From CAYOHP01 sp964403795 [NCBI: uncultured bacterium] (lineage in GTDB: Bacteria; Muiribacteriota; UBA6191; CAZXTJ01): a stretch of 64,000 bases of DNA. Below, piece after piece: positions 1-7,445 of this stretch (its first letter is position 1; each line of letters begins with the position of its first letter). The position numbers and the translations under genes were made by a program. The stretch covers positions 1-64,000 of the forward strand of contig CAYOHP010000012.1 of the NCBI GenBank assembly GCA_964403795.1. Direction: 5' to 3'. Below the pieces are notes generated by a model. That model was given only the letters and a program-made list of their open reading frames with translations. It was not told where the DNA came from and did not search any database.

Positions 1-1254
1 GGCCGCTCCATGGCCGGATCCCTGCCCGGACCGCGCCGGGTTGCCCTGAGGACGCTCCATGACCTCCGGGGACGCCTGCTCGACCAGGGCCTCGTCCTCT
101 GGATGCCTGGGCCCCGGACCTTCACCGGCGAGGACACCGTCGAGTTCCAGGTCCACGGCGGCAGGGTGGTGCCGGCTCGGGTCCTCCGAGCGAGCCTGGA
201 GTGGGGGGCGAGACCGGCCGGACCCGGAGAGTTCACCCGTCGGGCCTTCCTCTCGGGGAGGATCGGGCTCGACCAGGCGGAGGCGATCTGCGATCTGGTG
301 GAGGCCGAATCCGAGGCGATCGCGGAGCAGGCACTGTTCCAGGTGCAGGGCGCCCTGGGGGAGCGGATCCGCAGTCTCCGCGACAGGTTGATCGGTCTTG
401 CGGCGGAGCTCGAGGCCTGGCTCGATTTCCCCGACGAGGACGTTCCCGGACTCGAAGCGGGGAAGGTCGAGCGGGACCTCCGGGCCATCGAGGCGGACCT
501 GGGGCACCTGGTCGAGTCGGGCTCCCGGGCCCGGATCCTCAAGGCAGGTCCCTCGGTTGCCCTGGTGGGGCGACCCAATGTCGGCAAGTCGAGTCTCCTG
601 AACGCCTTGCTGGGGACCGAGCGGGCCATCGTCACCGCCGAGCCGGGGACCACCCGGGATCTCCTGGAAGAAGGCTTCCTCTGCCGTGGCCTGCACCTGC
701 GTCTGCTCGACACCGCCGGCCTCCGGGACCACGTCGGGGAGGCCGAGGCGCTGGGCATCGCCCGGACCCGGGAAGCGATCGCCTCGGCCGCGGTGAGGGT
801 CCTGGTGACCGAGGCGGGGAGGGAGCTGGATCCTACCGAAGAGCAGCTCCTCGCCGACCTCGACCCGGAGAGGGATCTGCTGGTCCGGAACAAGGCGGAT
901 CTGGCCGGAGCCGGGCCCGCTCCCTCGATCGGAAGCCTGGGCATCGGGGTGGTCTCGACCTCGGCCACCCGGCGGACCGGGCTGGTCGAGCTCGAGACCG
1001 CGGTCCATGCCAGGGTCTTCGCTTCCCTGGGCGGGGCCGATCCGTCGGGCCTGATGGTCCTGCGGGAGCGGCAGCGGGAGCTCATCGAGGATGCCCGGGC
1101 CGAGCTGAGGGGATTCCGGGGCGAGGGTCTCCCCCTGGACCTCCGCCTGGAGCACCTGCGGAGCGCCTCGGAACGCCTCGGGGAAGTGGTCGGGGAGATC
1201 CGCTCGGAGGACGTGCTCGATGCCATCTTCTCGCGGTTCTGCATCGGCAAGTGA
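1..1254 (+). CDS. mnmE: tRNA uridine-5-carboxymethylaminomethyl modification GTPase MnmE (5' end missing)
   Basis: MnmE works with MnmG to modify U34 of certain tRNAs. The frame is open from the first base of the window. The visible 414 residues from the Met at base 10 begin at a point matching about residue 40 of typical MnmE (about 450 aa), so the true start lies upstream. Seen in order: the N-terminal fold with GEDTVEFQVHGG, a long helical region, and a G domain near residue 185 with GRPNVGKSS (G1), TTRD (G2), DTAGL (G3) and NKAD (G4). The conserved C-terminal FCIGK supplies the formyl-folate-site cysteine. All key motifs are intact. The next gene starts 65 bases on, behind its own promoter-like site. 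Confidence 0.96.
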   Translation, partial: GRSMAGSLPGPRRVALRTLHDLRGRLLDQGLVLWMPGPRTFTGEDTVEFQVHGGRVVPARVLRASLEWGARPAGPGEFTRRAFLSGRIGLDQAEAICDLVEAESEAIAEQALFQVQGALGERIRSLRDRLIGLAAELEAWLDFPDEDVPGLEAGKVERDLRAIEADLGHLVESGSRARILKAGPSVALVGRPNVGKSSLLNALLGTERAIVTAEPGTTRDLLEEGFLCRGLHLRLLDTAGLRDHVGEAEALGIARTREAIASAAVRVLVTEAGRELDPTEEQLLADLDPERDLLVRNKADLAGAGPAPSIGSLGIGVVSTSATRRTGLVELETAVHARVFASLGGADPSGLMVLRERQRELIEDARAELRGFRGEGLPLDLRLEHLRSASERLGEVVGEIRSEDVLDAIFSRFCIGK

Positions 1255-1268
1255 GGAAGGCGTCCGGT

Positions 1269-1297
1269 TTGGCGAAGGGCCGGTGCGGGGATACCCT
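1269..1297 (+). promoter_or_regulatory. Sigma-70-type promoter for the prepilin/beta-propeller gene
   Basis: TTGGCG at 1269-1274, a 17-base spacer, then TACCCT at 1292-1297. Transcription would begin near 1304, leaving a leader of about 15 bases that contains the GGAGG before the start at 1319. The match is by eye only. Confidence 0.45.
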
Positions 1298-1318
1298 TCC
1301 CGGTGGGAGCGGAGGGCG

Positions 1319-3142
1319 ATGAGGGGTCGGATCCGACAGTCGGCGGGATTCAACCTGGTCGAGGTCCTGGTGACCCTGACCATGGTGGCCCTGCTCACCA
1401 CCACCCTCATCAACTTCGTCAACGACTACACCGACAAGGCGAAACTGGCGCGAGCCCGCAGCGACCTGATGCGCCTGGGGCAGATGGCGTCCCTGGCGGA
1501 GCAGCGGTCGGGCAAGGCCATCGAGATCGTCACCTTCCCGGACGGCTCGGTGGACATGTCGAGGACCCTGACCCCGGTCACCGACTACATCGTGGAGATC
1601 CCCTCCCACGATCCCTGGGGCAACCGCTTCGTGGTCCGGGAAGTCGCCGGCGGCGGCTACGAGGTCCATCGCTCGGTGGACGATCCGAGTCTCGGGGGCG
1701 CCGATTCCGAAGGGGTCGCCTACCTCCTGGACGGGGGCTTCGGACGATTCCTCTGTGCCGGACCCGACGGGGTCGTGAACACCGTGCTGGGGGCCGGCAA
1801 GTCCGACGAGGACAACGACATCGTGGTCGAGTTCCGCCAGCAGCCCTGGCTGGCCTATGCCGGGGACTTCGGGACCGGGGGCGAGGTCTGGCTGGTACGG
1901 GCCGACGGGACCCGGCGGGAACCGGTCACCACCAGCGGCGCCGACGTGGTGAACGTCCAGTTCTCTCCCGACGGATCCCGTTTCGTCGGGGTGAGCATGC
2001 CGACCCAGAAGCTGGTCTGGGGGAACGTCTCGGGCTGGCCCTCCTCGGCGGTCCGAACGATCCCCAAGCTGGCCCTCGAGGCCGACTACACGGTGGCGAA
2101 CACCACCTATCCCCTGTTCTTCCCGGACGGGAACCACATCCTCTGGATCACCCCGAGCGGAGCGCTCCGGGTCTTCGACATGTTCAACGACGCGGTCCAG
2201 GAGGTGGTGCCGAGCGGGGGCTTCCCCCAGGACCAGGCGACCTGGAGCGATGCCCTGGGACGGATCCGGCACTCTTCGGTCGAGCGGGCCTACTACTGGA
2301 GGGCCGACACCGCGGCCGACGACTCGATCGCGATCGCGGTGGCCCCGGACGGCAAGATCGCCTATCCCAACTACAACACGCCCTCGGGGGCCGCCGACGG
2401 GATCTACCTGGTGCTCCCGGACGGGACCGGCCGCCGCCGGATCCGACCCGGGGCCGAGTCGCTCCCCGGGCTCCGGCCCTGGATCCCCCTCTTCTGGATC
2501 GACACCAACACCCTCGTCTACTACGCCAAGGACGATACCGGAAGGATCTCGCTACGCCGGGTCAACCAGGACGGGAGGTTCGACATCCCGCTCTACCCCA
2601 TGCCGAGCTCGCTCGGTCCCAGGGACCCCCTGGTCCCGAGCATCAGCCCGGCCGGGGACGTGATCATGTTCTTCCACGCGGACGGAGGCCTGGGCAAGGT
2701 GGTCCGGACCGACGGATCCGGCTTCTACAAGGCGAGGAGCGACGCCGACCTCTCGGCCCTGTCCTCGGGCTTCACGCTGGCGACCTTCCTCAAGTACCAG
2801 GAGGGGATCTTCGCCGAGGACGGGAAGAAGTTCTACGTCCCGACCTCGGACACCACGATCTCGATCTACGAGATCCAGCTCTTCCCCGAGAACCCGGCCC
2901 AGGACGTCTCGGCCGGATCGGCGGGACCCAACGCCAACTTCACGGTGCAGCCGGGGGCCTTCGACCTCTCGCCGGACGGCTCGCGCTTCGCGGTGATCTC
3001 GGATCCCTCTGCGGGCGGCGGCGACAAGGGCGTCTACGTCTTCCCTCTCTACGGTCCGAGCGGTTCCAAGCTCCGGGTCGACGATCCGACCAGGCCGCCA
3101 CCTACCGGCAGCCACTGTGCGGTCACCTGGATCGACGACTGA
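1319..3142 (+). CDS. Type IV prepilin-like protein with a C-terminal beta-propeller
   Basis: The protein has 607 aa if it starts at ATG 1319, preceded by GGAGG at 1311-1315. The N-terminus is a class III prepilin signal: a short basic leader, then GFNLVEVLVTLTMVALL, with Gly before the cut site and Glu at mature position 5. It should be cleaved by a PilD-type peptidase and held in the inner membrane or a pseudopilus. After about 150 pseudopilin-like residues the chain contains several SPDGSRF-type motifs (FSPDGSRFVGV, LSPDGSRFAVIS). These are typical of TolB/WD40-like propeller blades and continue to the C-terminus. Pseudopilins are usually 120-250 aa, so a tip-like sensor or binding head on a pilin stalk is my inference. 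No other secretion gene is adjacent. Confidence 0.8.
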   Translation: MRGRIRQSAGFNLVEVLVTLTMVALLTTTLINFVNDYTDKAKLARARSDLMRLGQMASLAEQRSGKAIEIVTFPDGSVDMSRTLTPVTDYIVEIPSHDPWGNRFVVREVAGGGYEVHRSVDDPSLGGADSEGVAYLLDGGFGRFLCAGPDGVVNTVLGAGKSDEDNDIVVEFRQQPWLAYAGDFGTGGEVWLVRADGTRREPVTTSGADVVNVQFSPDGSRFVGVSMPTQKLVWGNVSGWPSSAVRTIPKLALEADYTVANTTYPLFFPDGNHILWITPSGALRVFDMFNDAVQEVVPSGGFPQDQATWSDALGRIRHSSVERAYYWRADTAADDSIAIAVAPDGKIAYPNYNTPSGAADGIYLVLPDGTGRRRIRPGAESLPGLRPWIPLFWIDTNTLVYYAKDDTGRISLRRVNQDGRFDIPLYPMPSSLGPRDPLVPSISPAGDVIMFFHADGGLGKVVRTDGSGFYKARSDADLSALSSGFTLATFLKYQEGIFAEDGKKFYVPTSDTTISIYEIQLFPENPAQDVSAGSAGPNANFTVQPGAFDLSPDGSRFAVISDPSAGGGDKGVYVFPLYGPSGSKLRVDDPTRPPPTGSHCAVTWIDD

Positions 3143-3305
3143 GAGCCTGAGGGGATTTCCCCGGCTGGCTTCGAGCGCCCCGTCATCCCCGCCTGCGGCA
3201 GCGGTCTCCTCGCAGGCAGGATCCGCTGCCCGCTTCGTCGATCGCCTTGCAGCCGGGGCGCCGTGTCGCTCTCGGGCCGACGCCGGGGAAAACCCCTCAG
3301 GCTCT
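3142..3305. repeat. 24-bp inverted repeat bracketing a structured convergent intergenic region
   Basis: Bases 3142-3165 and 3282-3305 are inverted copies with one mismatch in 24; each arm carries GAGCCTGAGGGG and CCCCGG. The plus gene's stop codon (3140-3142) touches the left arm and the aroA stop (3297-3299) lies inside the right arm. Between the arms are two competing stems: GCCTGCG/CGCAGGC (3191-3197 with 3211-3217) and GGCAGCGG/CCGCTGCC (3197-3204 with 3223-3230). There is no long T-run. It may be a bidirectional terminator or a miniature inverted-repeat element; I see no transposase. Confidence 0.75.
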
Positions 3306-4589
3306 GAGCCGACCCAGGTCCTCGAAGAACCGAGGGTAGGAGATGGAGACCGCCTCCGCGCCTCGGACCCGGGTGGTCCCCTCGGCCGCCAGCCCGGCGA
3401 GGGCGAGCGACATGGCGATCCGGTGGTCGTCCTGGGCCTCCACCTCGGCTCCTCCGAGCCGAGCCGGCCCTTGGATCCGGAGGCCGTCGGGGAGTTCCTC
3501 GATGGTGGCGCCCAGGCGTCGGAGGCCGGTGGCGATCGCCACGATCCGGTCGGATTCCTTGACCCGCAGCTCCTCGGCTTCCCGGATCACGGTCTCTCCC
3601 TCGGCCAGGACCGAAGCCACCGCCAGCACCGGGATCTCGTCCAGGGCCTCGACCACCCAGTCCCGGGTCCAGGTCACACCCCGGAGCGCGCCGCCCCGGC
3701 AGCGCAGGGTCCCGTAGGGCTCCCCCAGACTCTCGCCCTCGGGTTCCACCTCGAGATCGGCGCCCATGGCCTGGAGGACCTTCACGAAGCCGAGTCGTCC
3801 CGGATTCAGGCCGACACCGCGCACGACCACGTCGCTGCCGGGCAGGAAGGCGGCGGCCACCAGGAAGAAGGCTGCCGAGGAAGGATCGGCGGGGACCCTG
3901 AGCTCGAAGGGCTCCGGCAGGATCGGGCCCTCGACCTCGAGGCGGGAACCTCGGGCTTCGACCGGGATCCCGGAGGCCCGGAGCATCCTCTCGGTGTGGT
4001 CGCGGCCTTCCAGCCTTCCCCCGAGACTTGTCCTGCCCTGGGCCTGGATCCCGGCGAGGAGCAGGGCGCCCTTGATCTGGCCGCTGGCCACCTGGAGATC
4101 CCAGGAGATCCCCTGGAGCTCCCCGCCGGCCATGGCCAGGGGGAGGCGATCGTTGCCCTGCCGGCCGAGGAAGCGGGCACCCATTCGGGTCAGGGGCTCG
4201 ACCACCCGGCGCATGGGACGACCCCGGAGCGAGCCGTCCCCGGTCAGGACCGCGGTCCCTGCCAGGCCCGAGAGCCAGCCCATCCCGAGCCGGGTGGTGG
4301 TCCCGGAGTTGGCGCAGTCGATCACCTCGGAGGGTTCCCGCCGGGCGCTTCCCCCCGTCACGGTCACGCTGCCGTCGGGGTTGTCCTCGACCCGGGTCCC
4401 GACCGCTTCCACCAGGCGGCGGGTGGCGGCGACGTCCTCGCTGTCGAGCAGGCCGTGGATCCGGCTGGTACCGGGGGCGAGGGCTCCGAACAGGAGCCCA
4501 CGATGGGAGATGGACTTGTCGCCGGGGGGGCGGAGTTCGCCGGCGAGCCGCACGCCACCCGCGACTTCGACGATCGACGACTCGGACAT
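3297..4589 (-). CDS. aroA: 3-phosphoshikimate 1-carboxyvinyltransferase (EPSP synthase)
   Basis: A 430-aa enzyme of the shikimate pathway that joins shikimate-3-phosphate and PEP in the cytoplasm. The start is ATG 4589, behind GGGAGG eight bases upstream. Family motifs are present: PPGDKSISHR near residue 20, NSGTTTRL near 95, RVPADPSSAAFF in the middle, RVKESDRI near 340 and DDHRIAMSLALAG near 385. The length is normal. The tyrA stop lies 29 bases upstream on the same strand, giving a tyrA-aroA operon for aromatic amino-acid synthesis. The stop codon falls inside the inverted repeat at 3282-3305. The open frame runs further upstream, but only through tyrA's own coding frame shadow. Confidence 0.97.
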   Translation of the reverse strand: MSESSIVEVAGGVRLAGELRPPGDKSISHRGLLFGALAPGTSRIHGLLDSEDVAATRRLVEAVGTRVEDNPDGSVTVTGGSARREPSEVIDCANSGTTTRLGMGWLSGLAGTAVLTGDGSLRGRPMRRVVEPLTRMGARFLGRQGNDRLPLAMAGGELQGISWDLQVASGQIKGALLLAGIQAQGRTSLGGRLEGRDHTERMLRASGIPVEARGSRLEVEGPILPEPFELRVPADPSSAAFFLVAAAFLPGSDVVVRGVGLNPGRLGFVKVLQAMGADLEVEPEGESLGEPYGTLRCRGGALRGVTWTRDWVVEALDEIPVLAVASVLAEGETVIREAEELRVKESDRIVAIATGLRRLGATIEELPDGLRIQGPARLGGAEVEAQDDHRIAMSLALAGLAAEGTTRVRGAEAVSISYPRFFEDLGRLRA

Positions 4590-4618
4590 GGTGGTCCTCC
4601 CGAGGTGTAGGCAGACGG

Positions 4619-5773
4619 TCAGTCGTCCCGCTCCGAGGCGACGAAGCCGGCGGCATCGAGGATCCTGAGGGCCCTCGCCCGGTCGTCGGGATTCTCGAAC
4701 GCCAGCCGCAGGGTGCCGCCCTCGCCTTCCCGGGAGTGGAGGACCTCGAGGTCGCGGATGTTGACCCCGGCGGCTCCGATCATGGTCGCCACCTGGCCGA
4801 TGAACCCGGGCTGGTCCCGAGCCTTGACGATCGCTTCCGGCAGGGAGGGCAGGATGCCCTTGCGCAGCTGGGGGAGGGTGCGGCGGAACTGCTGGGCCCG
4901 GCGGAACCGGTCCTGGAGACCGTCGGCATCGACCTCGGCCAGCTGGGAGGAGAAACCGTCGAGGATCTCCCGGAGCCGGGCCAGGTCGCCCTGGATGGGG
5001 ACGCGGTTGGCGACCACGATGTCCCGGAAGACCTCGGGAGTGCAGGTCGCCACCCGGGTGGCACCGTGGAATCCCCCGGCCGCGATCTGGGCCGCCATCC
5101 CTCCGGTGTCCCCGTGGCGCAGGCGCAGGAGCTCGACCAGGGCCACAGCCAACAGATAGGGGAGGTGCGAGATGGTCGAGACGGCCTCGTCGTGGGAACG
5201 GGGATCCATGGTCATGACCAGGGCGCCCAGGCCCTCCAGGACCGAATGGATCGCCGAGAGATAGGCCTCGGGGACGTGATCGCCGTGGGTCAGGACGAAG
5301 ACGGCGTTCTCGTAGAGGTGCGGGTCGGCTCCCTCCAGACCTTCCAGGGCGGAGCCGGTCATGGGATGGCCGCCGACGAAATGGATGCCCTCGGGGAGTG
5401 CGCCCCCCAGGTCCTGGTAGACCGACTGCTTGACGCTCCCGAGGTCGACCAGCAAGGCGGGGCCCGAGGAGGTCCGAGCGAGTTCCCGGAGCAGGCTCCC
5501 GAGGGTCCCGACCGGGGTGGCGAGGAAGACGAGGTCGTGCTCCGATGCATCCAGCGTCCGGATACTCGGCAGGACCTCGGAGGCGATGCCCAGGCCGATG
5601 GCCTCGAGCCGGCGATCGGAGCGGGTTTCCACGCCCACGACCCGGCAACCGGGGTAGGCTTTGGCCAGGGCCAGAGCCAGGCTCCCGCCCATGAGGCCCA
5701 GACCGACCACCGCGAAGGAGAGCGGGGCGTCCTCCCGCCCCGGGCGCCGCAGGGGACCCGGCGATCTCTGCAT
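4619..5773 (-). CDS. tyrA: Prephenate dehydrogenase with C-terminal ACT domain
   Basis: About 384 aa from ATG 5773. It oxidatively decarboxylates prephenate to 4-hydroxyphenylpyruvate for tyrosine synthesis. Near residue 20 is the dinucleotide-binding motif VVGLGLMGGSLALAL. The prephenate-site motif GGHPMTGS sits near residue 120 and a helical dimerisation domain follows. The last 75 residues (PGFIGQVATMIGAAGVNI) form an ACT domain, as in Bacillus-type TyrA, suggesting feedback control by an amino acid. No close Shine-Dalgarno precedes the start. Instead TATCCT ends seven bases before the ATG, so the message may be leaderless. An upstream Met at 5827 in the same frame would add 18 unconserved residues and is less likely. 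First gene of tyrA-aroA. Confidence 0.95.
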   Translation of the reverse strand: MQRSPGPLRRPGREDAPLSFAVVGLGLMGGSLALALAKAYPGCRVVGVETRSDRRLEAIGLGIASEVLPSIRTLDASEHDLVFLATPVGTLGSLLRELARTSSGPALLVDLGSVKQSVYQDLGGALPEGIHFVGGHPMTGSALEGLEGADPHLYENAVFVLTHGDHVPEAYLSAIHSVLEGLGALVMTMDPRSHDEAVSTISHLPYLLAVALVELLRLRHGDTGGMAAQIAAGGFHGATRVATCTPEVFRDIVVANRVPIQGDLARLREILDGFSSQLAEVDADGLQDRFRRAQQFRRTLPQLRKGILPSLPEAIVKARDQPGFIGQVATMIGAAGVNIRDLEVLHSREGEGGTLRLAFENPDDRARALRILDAAGFVASERDD

Positions 5774-5780
5774 GGGGTCC

Positions 5781-5786
5781 AGGATA
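5781..5786 (-). promoter_or_regulatory. -10-like TATCCT seven bases before the tyrA start
   Basis: On the minus strand TATCCT is followed by seven bases and then the ATG at 5773, placing a start of transcription at or next to the start codon. There is no Shine-Dalgarno at usable spacing and no clear -35. Confidence 0.4.
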
Positions 5787-5853
5787 CTCCCCCCGGGGTG
5801 GCAAGGGTCCGGGGCCGAATTCCCCATGTTTCGCGGAACTCCTGGCCGTCGTC

Positions 5854-5859
5854 TACACT
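5854..5859 (+). promoter_or_regulatory. -10-like TACACT for the exported TPR gene
   Basis: TACACT lies within GTCGTCTACACT. The same 12 bases precede the kinase operon on the minus strand (-10 at 9700-9705). Transcription would start near 5866, 25 bases before the ATG at 5891. No good -35 is visible. Confidence 0.4.
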
Positions 5860-5890
5860 CCTAGACAGGGAGCGAAGGGCGGGCGAAGCG

Positions 5891-7243
5891 ATGCATCCAT
5901 CCCGCAAGTTCGGGGCCGCGGTGTCGGGCTGGCTCTCGGTAGCCGCCCTGCTGGTCCTGGCGGGTCCGGCCCGGGCCATCACTGCGCAGCAGCTGGAGGC
6001 TACCGTCCGGAACGATCCCCGTAATCTGCGGGCCTGGTGGGAGTTGGGGGTCGCCTACTACAAGGACGGCAAGTTCCTGGGTGCTGCCAAGGCCTGGGAC
6101 AAGGTCGCCCGGTTGAAGCCCAAGCTCGCCAAGGTCAAGTTCTACATGGGCAAGGCGCTCTACAAGGCCACCAAGTACGAACTGGCGGCCAAGTACTGGC
6201 GGAACACCCTCTGCCTGGAACCCGACCACGAGAAGGCCCGGGACGGGCTGACCCTGCTCCAGCGCCGGGGCACCATCGATGCCGACGACATCGGTCCCGA
6301 CCGGAGCTGCCGCGAGGCGGCTGCGCCCGATCCCCAGCCCGCTCGCAAGGAGCCGGCCGACGAAGCTCCTGCCCCGGGCACTCCGGCCACTCCGCCCAAG
6401 AAGGACCCGGAGAGCCTGGACCAGCTGGCCGGGATCGAGCCGGCCAAGGACAAGTCCAAGGCAGAGGAGGCCTGGGAACTCGCCAAGCGCCTGTCCCGCT
6501 CGGGCCAGACCGACAAGGCCATCGAGGCCTACCGGGATGCCTATCGGTTCGGCTATGAGCCCAAGAGCGAAGTCGACTTCTTCCTGGGCAAGGCCCTGCT
6601 CGAGTCCGAGCGGATCGAGCCGGCCATCTTCCACCTGGACCGGGTGCGGGCCGCCGCCGACGGGACCGTCGAGCCCCAGAAGCTGCACCTGAGCATCGGA
6701 AAGGCCTGGAGCTTGAAGGGCGACAACGAGAAGGAGATCACCAGCTACCAGGACGCCTTGAAGATCGATCCCGAGTTCGGCGAGGCCCACTTCATGCTGG
6801 CCCTGGCCTACGACAAGGTCAGGAACTCCCCCAAGGTGCTCGAGCATGCCCAGAAGGCGATCCGGATCAACCCCGACTACAAGGAGAAGCTGAAGCCGAG
6901 GATCAAGGACTCCAACGTCTCCAAGCAGATCGGCGGCATCGTCACCCGGGTGCTCGAGGACTCGAAGTTCGAGCGGCTGACCGACGAGAAGATCGAGGAG
7001 TACGCCGAGGAGATCGGACGGATCCTCGGCGAGGAGAACCTGAACGCCGACGAGTTCATGGGCGGCGGGAACGCCACCGACAAGGTCAAGACCGTGCTCC
7101 AGGGCGTCAAGGACGGCCGTGGCAAGCAGGCTCTCGACGAGGTCGTTCCCAAGGACAAGCAGGGCGAGTTCCTGAAGATCATCCGCAAGAACGAGGGACG
7201 TCTCCAGGGCCTCAAGGAAGAGTTCCAGAAGGGGCTGAAGTAG
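5891..7243 (+). CDS. Exported tetratricopeptide-repeat protein
   Basis: 450 aa from ATG 5891. The first 29 residues are a signal peptide: basic start, hydrophobic run WLSVAALLVLAG, and a cleavage-type PARA before ITAQQ. Two TPR units follow at about residues 35-115. A Pro/Ala/Lys-rich linker comes next, then four more TPR-like units at about 190-330 (for example AIEAYRDAYRFG, AIFHLDRVRAA, EITSYQDALKIDP). The last 110 residues are charged and helical and not recognised. TPRs bind partner proteins, so a periplasmic scaffold role is likely, but no substrate is indicated. It is divergent from tyrA and convergent with the kinase gene. Its promoter shares a 12-base block with the kinase operon, suggesting joint control. 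Confidence 0.85.
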   Translation: MHPSRKFGAAVSGWLSVAALLVLAGPARAITAQQLEATVRNDPRNLRAWWELGVAYYKDGKFLGAAKAWDKVARLKPKLAKVKFYMGKALYKATKYELAAKYWRNTLCLEPDHEKARDGLTLLQRRGTIDADDIGPDRSCREAAAPDPQPARKEPADEAPAPGTPATPPKKDPESLDQLAGIEPAKDKSKAEEAWELAKRLSRSGQTDKAIEAYRDAYRFGYEPKSEVDFFLGKALLESERIEPAIFHLDRVRAAADGTVEPQKLHLSIGKAWSLKGDNEKEITSYQDALKIDPEFGEAHFMLALAYDKVRNSPKVLEHAQKAIRINPDYKEKLKPRIKDSNVSKQIGGIVTRVLEDSKFERLTDEKIEEYAEEIGRILGEENLNADEFMGGGNATDKVKTVLQGVKDGRGKQALDEVVPKDKQGEFLKIIRKNEGRLQGLKEEFQKGLK

Positions 7244-7277
7244 GCTTCCGGGCCCTGCCCCGCCGGCCCCTTCCGTT

Positions 7278-7305
7278 CGGCTCCCGGCTCCCGGCTCCCG
7301 GCTCC
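7278..7305. repeat. Four perfect tandem copies of CGGCTCC
   Basis: A 7-base unit repeated four times (28 bases) in the 190-bp gap between the convergent TPR and kinase genes. It is outside any coding region. Copy number could vary by slippage. Confidence 0.85.
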
Positions 7306-7424
7306 TGTCGGTGCTCCCGTGTCGGGACCCCCTTGCCGGCTCCCGGCCGGGGTGAACTCGCGGCCCGCTCCCAAGGGGCCCGTCCCCAACCGGCTGGATC
7401 CCGGCGCTCCCCCTGGCGGATCCT

Positions 7425-7445
7425 GCCGGCGGGCTACCCGCCGGC
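7425..7445 (-). terminator. Perfect 9-bp hairpin with the kinase stop codon as its loop
   Basis: GCCGGCGGG, then the three bases of the kinase TAG stop (7434-7436), then CCCGCCGGC. The stem is perfect and wholly G+C. There is no T-run, so it could slow ribosomes or protect the 3' end rather than terminate transcription. Confidence 0.45.

Noticed and set aside
201-1322. 373-codon frame overlapping mnmE
   Set aside because: Gly/Arg/Pro-rich shadow of mnmE in another frame.
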